From CAXYVX01 sp049297855 (GTDB lineage Bacteria > Patescibacteriota > Saccharimonadia > Saccharimonadales > Saccharimonadaceae), in the NCBI GenBank assembly GCA_049297855.1, contig JBAQVB010000042.1:1-12225 (forward strand): a stretch of 12,225 nucleotides of DNA, given 5' to 3'. The notes beneath the pieces are model-generated. The model did no database searches and was not told the origin of the DNA. It saw only the letters and a program-made list of their open reading frames with translations. A program made the position numbers and the translations under genes. Of this stretch, positions 5,954 to 12,225 are shown piece by piece. Position 1 is the first letter of the stretch. Every line of letters begins with the position of its first letter.

Positions 5954-6640
5954 ATGTTACCCGGCGTTAATCTGACGGAATTTTTACAGCATCTGGGGCC
6001 AATGATTTATATCATGGTACCATTTATTTTATTCGCCGAAACCGGACTGATGGTCGGCTTCTTTTTACCAGGTGATTCAATTTTATTCACGGCGGGTGCA
6101 TTAATCGGCCTTGGCGTAATCGGACACGCTAATGTTTGGCTGCTGGCCGGAATCTGTTTTATGGCAGCAGTCGTGGGCAATTCAGTTGGTTACGAAATTG
6201 GCAAACATTTTGGACGCAAACTTTACGAACGCGAAGAAAAACCGCGCGCTAAATTTTTCAAGAAAAAACATCTTCGTGACGCTGAAAAATTCTATGCCCA
6301 ACACGGTTCGACGGCTGTGATTTTGGCACAATTTATCCCAATCATTCGTACTTTTAATCCAATCGTGACCGGTATAGCCGAAATGAAATATACTAAATTT
6401 ATTTTACATAACATGATCGGCGCCGCAATTTGGGCGGTCGGCGTAACTCTGCTCGGCTATTTTAGTTTCCGCTCTTTTGGCAACTTTATCAAACCAACTG
6501 ATATCGACAAATACTTACTACCTATAATTTTTCTGATCGTGTTGATTTCAATTTCACCAATCATCGTACGCTTCATAAAAAGCGCGTCGTTTCAAACCTG
6601 GTGGCGCCAAAAAGTTTTACGCCAAAACGTCAGCAAATAG
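5954..6640 (+). CDS. DedA-family (VTT domain) membrane protein
   Basis: 228 residues, several membrane helices. The family comprises inner-membrane transporters or scramblases involved in lipid-carrier recycling, envelope integrity and proton-motive-force homeostasis. Seen here: FAETGLMVGFFLPGDS (27-42) with the conserved Glu29 and Asp41, GNSVGYEIGKHFG (75-87), and FIPIIRTFNPIVTGIAEM (127-144) followed by GAAIWAVGVTLLGY. In the usual RF.P..R motif the first Arg is replaced by Gln126, while the second, Arg132, is kept. The ATG has no separated Shine-Dalgarno and a -10 box 7 bases upstream, so it is probably leaderless. It is transcribed alone, divergent from rplY and convergent with uvrA, and its stop codon lies in the terminator hairpin. 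Confidence 0.92.
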   Translation: MLPGVNLTEFLQHLGPMIYIMVPFILFAETGLMVGFFLPGDSILFTAGALIGLGVIGHANVWLLAGICFMAAVVGNSVGYEIGKHFGRKLYEREEKPRAKFFKKKHLRDAEKFYAQHGSTAVILAQFIPIIRTFNPIVTGIAEMKYTKFILHNMIGAAIWAVGVTLLGYFSFRSFGNFIKPTDIDKYLLPIIFLIVLISISPIIVRFIKSASFQTWWRQKVLRQNVSK

Positions 6641-6654
6641 CATTGCTATTTTTT
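6635..6654 (+). terminator. dedA terminator spanning both convergent stop codons
   Basis: AAATAGC (6635-6641), loop ATT, GCTATTT (6645-6651): a perfect 7-bp stem running into six T (6649-6654), three of them in the stem. The left arm contains the dedA TAG and the right arm contains the uvrA TAG on the other strand. Only the plus-strand reading has the T-run. Confidence 0.6.
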
Positions 6655-9540
6655 GGCAAACATTTTCGCCAGATATTGCCCAGTAAAACTACCGGGCACT
6701 TTCGCGACATCCTCGGGCACGCCTTCGGCCACGATCTGGCCGCCAGCTAGACCACCTTCCGGGCCCATGTCAATTAGCCAATCAGCCGTTTTAATAACAT
6801 CCAAATTATGTTCGATCACGATCATCGAATTACCAGACGCCACCAATTTTTGCAAAACTTCGAGTAGTTTTCGCACGTCCGCCGAATGTAAACCGGTTGT
6901 CGGTTCGTCCAAAATGTAGAGCGTTTTACCGGTGGCGCGCTTGCTTAATTCGGTCGCCAGTTTGACGCGCTGTGCCTCACCACCCGACAATGTCGTCGCC
7001 GGCTGACCAAGTTTAATATAGCCCAAACCGACCTCGCGCAAGGTGTTGAGCTTGCCCGCGATAGTCGGCACATTAGCGAAAAAGTCCGCCGCTTCGTCGA
7101 CCGTCATACGCAAAACTTCGGAAATATTACGCCCATTCCACTTAATTTCGAGTGCCTCACGATTGTAGCGCGCGCCGTGGCAAACATCGCACGTCACGTA
7201 AATATCCGGCAAAAAATTCATTTCGATTTTAATCACGCCGTCGCCTTGGCAATTTTCGCAACGCCCGCCGCGCACGTTAAAACTGAATCGACCAGATTTG
7301 TAACCACGAATATTAGCCTCTGGTGTCGCCGCAAACAGTTCACGAATTGGCGTAAAAATCCCCGTATAAGTTGCCGGGTTACTGCGCGGCGTGCGACCGA
7401 TCGATGACTGGTCGATAATGATTGCTTTGTCGAGTTGTTCCACACCGTCGATCGTGCGATGCGCGCCCGGCACAGTTTGCGCCCGGTTCAGGCGTGCTTG
7501 CAGATCCTTGGATAAAATGTCGTTAACCAGGGTTGATTTGCCCGATCCTGACACGCCGCTCACCACAGTTAAAACACCCAACGGGAAAACCGCATCGATG
7601 TTTTTTAGATTATGCTCGATCGCGCCACGCACCACAATTTGCCGTTTCGGGTCGATTGGTCGTCGTTTTTTGGGGATCGCAATTTCTTCTGTGCCAGCCA
7701 GAAACCGTCCAGTGATCGAATTTGAATTTTTAGCCACTTCTGTCGGAGTACCGACTGCTACAACTTGACCACCATTGGCACCGGCGCCCGGACCAATATC
7801 AACGATGTAATCGCTCTGACGCATCGTATCCTCATCGTGCTCGACCACCAAAACCGTGTTTCCGAGATCGCGCAGATGTTTCAGCGTCGCGATCAAACGA
7901 TCATTGTCGCGTTGATGTAAACCAATCGACGGCTCATCCAACACGTATAACACGCCCTGCAACCCGGATCCGATTTGTGTGGCCAAACGAATACGTTGCG
8001 CCTCCCCGCCCGACAAAGTGTTGGCCGCGCGCCGCAACTCCAAATAGTTTAATCCGACGTCGTTTAGAAAACTGAGTCGCGCAATAATTTCCTTAAAAAT
8101 CATATTGGCAATCATCTGTTCGCGTTCACTCAAAATCAGCTTATTGGCAAACAAATCCAGCGCATCAACCACGCTAAGCGACGTCACGTCGTTAATGCTT
8201 AGCCCGTCCACCGTCACCGCCAGCACCACCGGCTTCAGCCGCGCGCCGTGACAAACCGTGCACTCACGTTCGCGCATAAAACGCTCAATATCACGTCGCA
8301 TAAAATCACTATCTGTTTCGCGCCAGCGCCGTTCTAGATTCGGAATCACACCTTCGTAAGTCGTTTTGAACGATCGCCCGTTGCCAAGCTCTACCGTATA
8401 TTCTTCGTCACCAGTGCCGTAAAGTACTATTTGACGCACTTCTTCGCTGAGTTCACGAATCGGCTGGCGCATCGAAAAACCGTGCGTTTCGGCTACTTTA
8501 GCCAATTTTTTCATATACCAACTCTCTATGTTTATGCGATTAAACGGCCGAATTCCGCCTTCGGCAATCGTCAGATTCGGATTTAGCGCCAAACTCGGAT
8601 CAACCTCAAGGCGAAAGCCTAAACCGGAACAATTCGGGCAAGCCCCGAACGGCGCGTTAAACGAAAACAGTCGCGGTTCCAACTCGGGAATTTCCACATC
8701 TGGGTGATCCACGCAAGCGTAAGCCGTCGAATAAATTTTGGTTTCGCGGATTGAATTGTCGTCGTTAACCAGGAAAACTTCGACAATGCCACCGCCTTCA
8801 TGGAGGGACGATTCAACTGATTGCGATAACCGTGACAAATTATCGCGGTCGATCACTAGGCGATCAACGATCAATTCAATGTCGTGTTTGTCGTTTTTAT
8901 TCAAGCTCGGCCATTCGTCCAACGCGTAAATCACCCCGTCGACCCGCGCCCGCGCAAAACCTTTTTGCGAAAACTGTTCAGGAACGTGGGCAAATTCACC
9001 TTTACGCCGCTTCGCCAGTGGCGCCGCAATGTAGGATCGCTCGCCATGTAAATTCATAATTTCATCAACTATGCTATCAGGCGTGCGCCGGTGCACTTCT
9101 TTGCCACAAACCGGGCAATGCGGTACGCCGATGCGCGCGAACAGCAGACGCAAATAATCGTAAATTTCCGTCACAGTCGCCACCGTCGAACGCGGATTAC
9201 GCGACGCGGTTTTTTGATCAATCGAAATCGCCGGCGACAAGCCGTCGATGCGATCGACGTCCGGTTTGCCCTGTTGACCCAAAAATTGGCGCGCATAGGA
9301 ACTGAGGCTCTCGACGTAGCGACGCTGGCCTTCCGCGTAAATCGTATCAAAAGCCAAACTGGATTTGCCACTCCCGCTCAGTCCCGTAATAATCGTCAGG
9401 CTGTTGCGCGGAATTTCCACGTTGATGTTTTTTAAGTTGTGTTCGCGGGCGCCGCAAACGCGAATCGAATTGCCACCGAATTTCGATTCGGTTTTAGAAA
9501 ATTGCGCGTCAAATTGTTTTTCTCGTTCCGCCTCTTGCAT
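6646..9540 (-). CDS. uvrA: UvrABC excinuclease subunit A, DNA damage sensor ATPase
   Basis: 964 residues from ATG 9540, slightly longer than the usual 940. UvrA dimers find distorted DNA and load UvrB. Two ABC ATPase halves are visible. Half 1 has Walker A GLSGSGKS (about 53-60), signature LSGGEAQRIRLA (about 506) and Walker B VLYVLDEPSIGLH. Half 2 has Walker A GVSGSGKST (about 662), signature LSGGEAQRVKLA (about 849) and LYILDEPTTGLH. Zinc-binding cysteines occur as CPVC; as CPNC with CTVCHGARLKP; and as CENC (about 759) with CDVCHGARYN (about 781). Only the last is the fully canonical C-terminal zinc module. The frame is open to an ATG at 9600. However, a TGGACT/TACAAT promoter lies inside that extension, and residues before 9540 do not resemble UvrA, so 9540 is preferred. 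No Shine-Dalgarno precedes it. Confidence 0.95.
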   Translation of the reverse strand: MQEAEREKQFDAQFSKTESKFGGNSIRVCGAREHNLKNINVEIPRNSLTIITGLSGSGKSSLAFDTIYAEGQRRYVESLSSYARQFLGQQGKPDVDRIDGLSPAISIDQKTASRNPRSTVATVTEIYDYLRLLFARIGVPHCPVCGKEVHRRTPDSIVDEIMNLHGERSYIAAPLAKRRKGEFAHVPEQFSQKGFARARVDGVIYALDEWPSLNKNDKHDIELIVDRLVIDRDNLSRLSQSVESSLHEGGGIVEVFLVNDDNSIRETKIYSTAYACVDHPDVEIPELEPRLFSFNAPFGACPNCSGLGFRLEVDPSLALNPNLTIAEGGIRPFNRINIESWYMKKLAKVAETHGFSMRQPIRELSEEVRQIVLYGTGDEEYTVELGNGRSFKTTYEGVIPNLERRWRETDSDFMRRDIERFMRERECTVCHGARLKPVVLAVTVDGLSINDVTSLSVVDALDLFANKLILSEREQMIANMIFKEIIARLSFLNDVGLNYLELRRAANTLSGGEAQRIRLATQIGSGLQGVLYVLDEPSIGLHQRDNDRLIATLKHLRDLGNTVLVVEHDEDTMRQSDYIVDIGPGAGANGGQVVAVGTPTEVAKNSNSITGRFLAGTEEIAIPKKRRPIDPKRQIVVRGAIEHNLKNIDAVFPLGVLTVVSGVSGSGKSTLVNDILSKDLQARLNRAQTVPGAHRTIDGVEQLDKAIIIDQSSIGRTPRSNPATYTGIFTPIRELFAATPEANIRGYKSGRFSFNVRGGRCENCQGDGVIKIEMNFLPDIYVTCDVCHGARYNREALEIKWNGRNISEVLRMTVDEAADFFANVPTIAGKLNTLREVGLGYIKLGQPATTLSGGEAQRVKLATELSKRATGKTLYILDEPTTGLHSADVRKLLEVLQKLVASGNSMIVIEHNLDVIKTADWLIDMGPEGGLAGGQIVAEGVPEDVAKVPGSFTGQYLAKMFAKK

Positions 9541-9810
9541 GACCAAACATTGTAACAAAAATTCCGGAAAAAGTCCAGTTGCTAATCCATCAAACATCAT
9601 CCGTACTAACAGATCTTAGTCTATCTAGCGTTTCGCTATTCGATTTCATATAATGTTGCGAATATAAATTCAGCAAAAGATTCGTCCCGTGCCAACGGCC
9701 GTGGAAATTGCAGTCATCAGGGTGGCGACAATGATGTAGAAAATTTATGCGTCAATAATTGCTCTAGCGGTGATAAAACGGCCAATTTTTATAATTAATT
9801 GTTCATACAA
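9541..9810 (-). other. Intergenic gap with uvrA promoter and possible gene remnant
   Basis: 270 bases between mnmA and the preferred uvrA start. No intact gene is recognised. One minus-strand frame beginning right after the mnmA stop reads LYEQLIIKIGRFITARAIID, meets a TAA, and continues with IFYIIVATLMTAISTAVGTG before a TGA; it looks protein-like, with a membrane-type segment. Removing one T from the TTTT run near 9675 would extend it as AEFIFATLYEIE to a stop. A hairpin TAGCG-TTT-CGCTA lies at 9626-9638. No tRNA fold was found. Confidence 0.4.
9549..9577 (-). promoter_or_regulatory. Promoter of uvrA, near-leaderless
   Basis: TGGACT (9577-9572) and TACAAT (9554-9549) on the minus strand, spaced 17 bases. 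The -10 box ends 8 bases before ATG 9540, so the predicted transcript starts within about two bases of the start codon. No LexA-like or other operator was recognised. Confidence 0.5.
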
Positions 9811-10869
9811 TTACTTAACGATTCCGCCGCCCAAACAAATTTCTCCGTCATACAAAACCACGCTTTGGCCGGGGGCCACTGCGCGTTGCGGATCATCGGT
9901 TTTAATGACAATTTTCACGTCCTGATCGCTCATAATTTGACATTTGATAAGTGCGCCACGATGACGAAATCGCGCTAATAATTGATGTGATGGATCGGGT
10001 TTTTCGCGAATCCAATGCACGTCAACTAGCGTAATTTTATCACGGAAAAATTCCGTTGAATTGAGATTTTTTGACACGTAAATCTCGTTTTTTTCCATCG
10101 ATTTTCCGACCACGTAATACGGTAAACCGCCACCCACGTTCAGGCCGTGCCGTTGGCCAAAAGTATAAAAAATCGCACCGTCATGCCGACCCAAAACTTT
10201 ACCGGTTGCCTGCTCGACGATATTACCCGGTTTGGTTTCAACGTAATTCGACAAAAAATCCCGCACGCCAACTTCGCCGACAAAACAAATACCCTGGCTA
10301 TCCGGCCGTTGCGCCGTCGCGAGACCGAATTTAGCCGCATCCGCCCTTACCGCTGCCTTAGTTTTATAATCGCCAATTGGAAAAAGTGTATGCGCCAAAC
10401 TCTCCGCCGACATACGATAAAGAAAATAGGTTTGATCCTTATTTTCATTTTTGCTACGTGCCAAATGGTTATTAAAATTACGCGCATAATGACCAGTCGC
10501 GATCAGATCTGCGCCAGCGGAGCGCGCCGCGCGATAAAAAATACCAAATTTGACATCTTGATTGCACATGATATCTGGATTCGGCGTGCGACCACGTTCG
10601 TATTCGTCAATCATGTAATCGACCACCAATTTTTTGTATTCCGTCTGAAAATCGAACACGCGAAACGGAATGTTTAGCTGCACAGCGACGCGCTTGGCAT
10701 CCGCCAAATCGTCCTTCCATGGGCAAATCATACCGGGTAAATCTTCCGTCCAGTTTTTCATGTAAACACCAACCACTTTGTAGCCCTGCTGCTTTAAAAG
10801 CGCAGCCGACAAGCTCGAATCAACACCGCCGCTCATACCGACGAAAACAGTTGTTTGCGAATTATCCAT
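9811..10869 (-). CDS. mnmA: tRNA-uridine 2-sulfurtransferase MnmA
   Basis: 352 residues, normal length. Activates the wobble uridine (U34) of tRNA Lys, Glu and Gln with ATP and replaces its 2-oxygen with sulfur received as a persulfide. Visible: the ATP-pyrophosphatase loop GMSGGVDSS (11-19), GRTPNPDIMCN with catalytic Cys102, GHYAR (126-130), DSQGICFVGE with the second catalytic Cys195, TFGQRHGL, and a C-terminal beta domain ending with AVAPGQSVVLYDGEICLGGG. Start ATG 10869 has AAAGGA 8 bases upstream, overlapping the stop of the DUF218 gene, 5 bases away. It is the third gene in an operon led by a cysteine desulfurase, the natural sulfur source. Confidence 0.96.
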   Translation of the reverse strand: MDNSQTTVFVGMSGGVDSSLSAALLKQQGYKVVGVYMKNWTEDLPGMICPWKDDLADAKRVAVQLNIPFRVFDFQTEYKKLVVDYMIDEYERGRTPNPDIMCNQDVKFGIFYRAARSAGADLIATGHYARNFNNHLARSKNENKDQTYFLYRMSAESLAHTLFPIGDYKTKAAVRADAAKFGLATAQRPDSQGICFVGEVGVRDFLSNYVETKPGNIVEQATGKVLGRHDGAIFYTFGQRHGLNVGGGLPYYVVGKSMEKNEIYVSKNLNSTEFFRDKITLVDVHWIREKPDPSHQLLARFRHRGALIKCQIMSDQDVKIVIKTDDPQRAVAPGQSVVLYDGEICLGGGIVK

Positions 10870-10874
10870 TAGTT

Positions 10875-11477
10875 TTATCCTTTCACCGCTGTTTTACTCA
10901 TGCCACCAAGTTCGTTAAATATCAACCACCAGCCACGTGGCGTTATCCACCAAAAAGTCTGTTTCTTAGCGGCGGTTGTGCGAAAACTCGCTTGATTATC
11001 AGCCGCTACGAAATCGCTATAGGCACGCCGCAAATGGTAATTTTCACTAACTAAAATTACATTCGTCCAACCATTTTTCTTAAGTATTTGCGCCACGTTA
11101 TCGGCGTTTTGGCTCGTATTGCGTGACGTTTCGTCCAACAAAATTGCACTGGCCGGTACGCCATTTGTTTCGGCCAGTTTCGCCATCGTAGCCGCATTAC
11201 TCGGTGAAGTTGGATCGGCAGCAGCCCCTGAAAAAATAATCTTTGGCGCGAAATTTTCCTTGTATAATTGCGCCGCTTTAAGAGCTCGCGCGCTAGTATC
11301 ACCACCTGAAACCGCTACGATTGCATCCGCTTTTTGGCATGGAGCATCGCCAGTCGGTGTGACCGAGCATCCGTTCATTTGATCGTAATCCAACCACGAC
11401 CCAAGGCCCAACATTACACCCAAAAATACGGCAATAATCATTATGATAATTACTATCGCGATCATCATTTTCTTCAT
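10875..11477 (-). CDS. DUF218/YdcF-like membrane-anchored protein
   Basis: 200 residues. It has a hydrophobic N-terminal anchor (about 4-27), then a DUF218 domain: ADAIVAVSGGDTSARALKAA (50-69), IIFSGAA (80-86), a stretch ILLDETSRNTSQNADN typical of the family, and VILVSENYHLRRA. DUF218 proteins such as SanA, ElyC and YdcF act outside or at the inner membrane in envelope metabolism, but their chemistry is poorly known. Two cysteines just after the anchor (C37 and C47) could form a disulfide, which is inference. Its ATG overlaps the upstream stop as ATGA and has AAGGTGG for a Shine-Dalgarno. Its place between two tRNA-thiolation genes is probably operon convenience, not evidence of a shared pathway. 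Confidence 0.88.
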   Translation of the reverse strand: MKKMMIAIVIIIMIIAVFLGVMLGLGSWLDYDQMNGCSVTPTGDAPCQKADAIVAVSGGDTSARALKAAQLYKENFAPKIIFSGAAADPTSPSNAATMAKLAETNGVPASAILLDETSRNTSQNADNVAQILKKNGWTNVILVSENYHLRRAYSDFVAADNQASFRTTAAKKQTFWWITPRGWWLIFNELGGMSKTAVKG

Positions 11478-12225
11478 TTCGCCACCTTGTCAAATTTAAA
11501 TTTCTCAGCCGTTGTTTCCTGACCAAATTTCAGCTGTTCGCGCAGCGTCTGGCCCAGGATCGGTAAGATTTTATCGACCATTTCTTCTGTTAGTCCACGG
11601 CCAAACGACAAACGCAAGCTACCGTCCACCATCTCATTACTCAGGCCGCACCCCAACAGCACGTGTGAGCGAACGCCTGCGTTAGCTGCACAAGCTGATC
11701 CGGTCGACACGAAAATTCCACGTTGATCTAGCGCAAAAACCGCTCGCTCACCATCCAAATGCGGTAATGAAAAATTCAAAATTGCCGGCGATTGATTCTT
11801 GCGCGCGCCGTTGATCTCCAGACCGTCGTCGTCAAATTTCTCATGTAGATACACCACGAAACGCGACCGAATCTTGGCCAAACGTTTGGTTTCTGATTTT
11901 CGCTTTTTCTCTGCGATCTCGAGCGCTTTAGCAAAACCAATTGCGCCCGCCACATTTTCGGTACCCGAACGCAAGCCGTGCTCCTGACCACCGCCAAACA
12001 CAACCGGACGGAGCTTCACGCCCGCCCGCACAAACAGGGCACCAACTTGTTTTGGGCCATAACACTTTGCCGCTGAAATCGACATCAAATCTACACCTAG
12101 GCGCGCCACGTTAAGATCCAAAATTCCGGCTGCCTGTGCCGCGTCAAGATGAAAATAAAGTGGCGTCATGTTGCCACGTTCGCGACGAGCGCCACGCACT
12201 TCCGACACGATTTGAGCAACATTCT
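11474..12225 (-). CDS. Cysteine desulfurase, NifS/IscS class (C-terminal 249 residues; 5' end outside window)
   Basis: The frame is open to the right edge, so the first 130 or so residues of a roughly 380-residue protein are missing. The enzyme uses PLP to take sulfur from cysteine and hold it as a persulfide. Visible: HLDAAQAAG (Asp and Gln for PLP), the PLP-lysine region SISAAKCYGPKQVGALFVRA with the lysine at 12065-12067, GGGQEHGLRSGTENV, and the loop VSTGSACAANAG with the catalytic cysteine codon at 11690-11692. The residue before the PLP lysine is Ala, where IscS has His. The operon with mnmA recalls Bacillus YrvO-MnmA, where sulfur passes directly; I infer this role here. A role in Fe-S cluster assembly is also possible. 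Internal GTG 12208 is not the true start. Confidence 0.94.
   Translation of the reverse strand, partial: NVAQIVSEVRGARRERGNMTPLYFHLDAAQAAGILDLNVARLGVDLMSISAAKCYGPKQVGALFVRAGVKLRPVVFGGGQEHGLRSGTENVAGAIGFAKALEIAEKKRKSETKRLAKIRSRFVVYLHEKFDDDGLEINGARKNQSPAILNFSLPHLDGERAVFALDQRGIFVSTGSACAANAGVRSHVLLGCGLSNEMVDGSLRLSFGRGLTEEMVDKILPILGQTLREQLKFGQETTAEKFKFDKVAK

Noticed and set aside
9091..9435. Plus-strand open frame opposite the uvrA N-terminal region
   Set aside because: Antisense to the uvrA Walker A region; no motif, no Shine-Dalgarno.
9541..9810. A tRNA or other structured RNA in the gap between uvrA and mnmA
   Set aside because: No T-loop consensus with matching stems and no acceptor pairing was seen on either strand.
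10147..10677. Long plus-strand open frame (176 codons) opposite mnmA
   Set aside because: It lies wholly antisense to a clear mnmA with both catalytic cysteines; composition is Arg/Ile/Thr-rich with no family motif, typical of a shadow frame.
1..12225. Alternative genetic code with UGA as glycine or tryptophan
   Set aside because: UGA terminates the YvlD-like and desulfurase genes exactly at ATGA overlaps, and no conserved gene needs UGA read-through.

Overview
The window looks like ordinary chromosome from a small-genome bacterium of the Candidate Phyla Radiation, most likely Saccharibacteria (TM7). The arguments are inference, not proof. (i) All genes read in the standard code: UGA ends two genes and is never needed as a sense codon, which argues against the UGA-recoding Absconditabacteria and Gracilibacteria. 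(ii) UvrC is short. (iii) The gene entering at the left edge carries the short PGSD..G.W / LNDFL / HN.DGTLK module that I associate with surface or tail-fibre-like proteins of these bacteria and of actinobacteria and their phages. No mobile element, CRISPR array, rRNA or tRNA was seen.

Layout. 1-100 (minus): 5' end of the tail-fibre-like gene, broken by a frameshift in a run of seven G. 101-350: intergenic, with a promoter for that gene, a hairpin and an imperfect direct repeat. 351-2810 (minus): a compact operon reading YvlD-like four-helix membrane protein, then secG, then a membrane-anchored family 5 solute-binding protein. 2858-4333 (plus): uvrC. 4341-5093 (minus): slipin-type SPFH membrane protein. 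5181-5864 (minus): ribosomal protein L25/CTC. 5954-6640 (plus): DedA-family membrane protein. 6646-9540 (minus): uvrA. 9541-9810: gap holding the uvrA promoter and a possible gene remnant. 9811-12225 (minus): operon reading cysteine desulfurase (cut by the right edge), DUF218/YdcF-like protein, mnmA.

How the genes work together. uvrA and uvrC are two of the three parts of nucleotide excision repair; uvrB is not in the window. The cysteine desulfurase and MnmA form a sulfur-transfer pair for 2-thiouridine in the tRNA wobble position. SecG belongs to the protein translocon and is co-transcribed with two membrane proteins.

Expression signals fall into two classes. Most minus-strand genes have good Shine-Dalgarno sequences (AGGAGG or close), while uvrC, dedA and uvrA have a -10 box only 6-8 bases before the start codon and no Shine-Dalgarno, so they are predicted to make leaderless mRNAs. 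The most interesting points are the G7 frameshift, the cysteine-free UvrC, the leaderless repair-gene starts, the lipobox-less solute-binding protein with a highly basic cytoplasmic leader, and the possible gene remnant next to mnmA. I did not find a clearly new multi-gene system.
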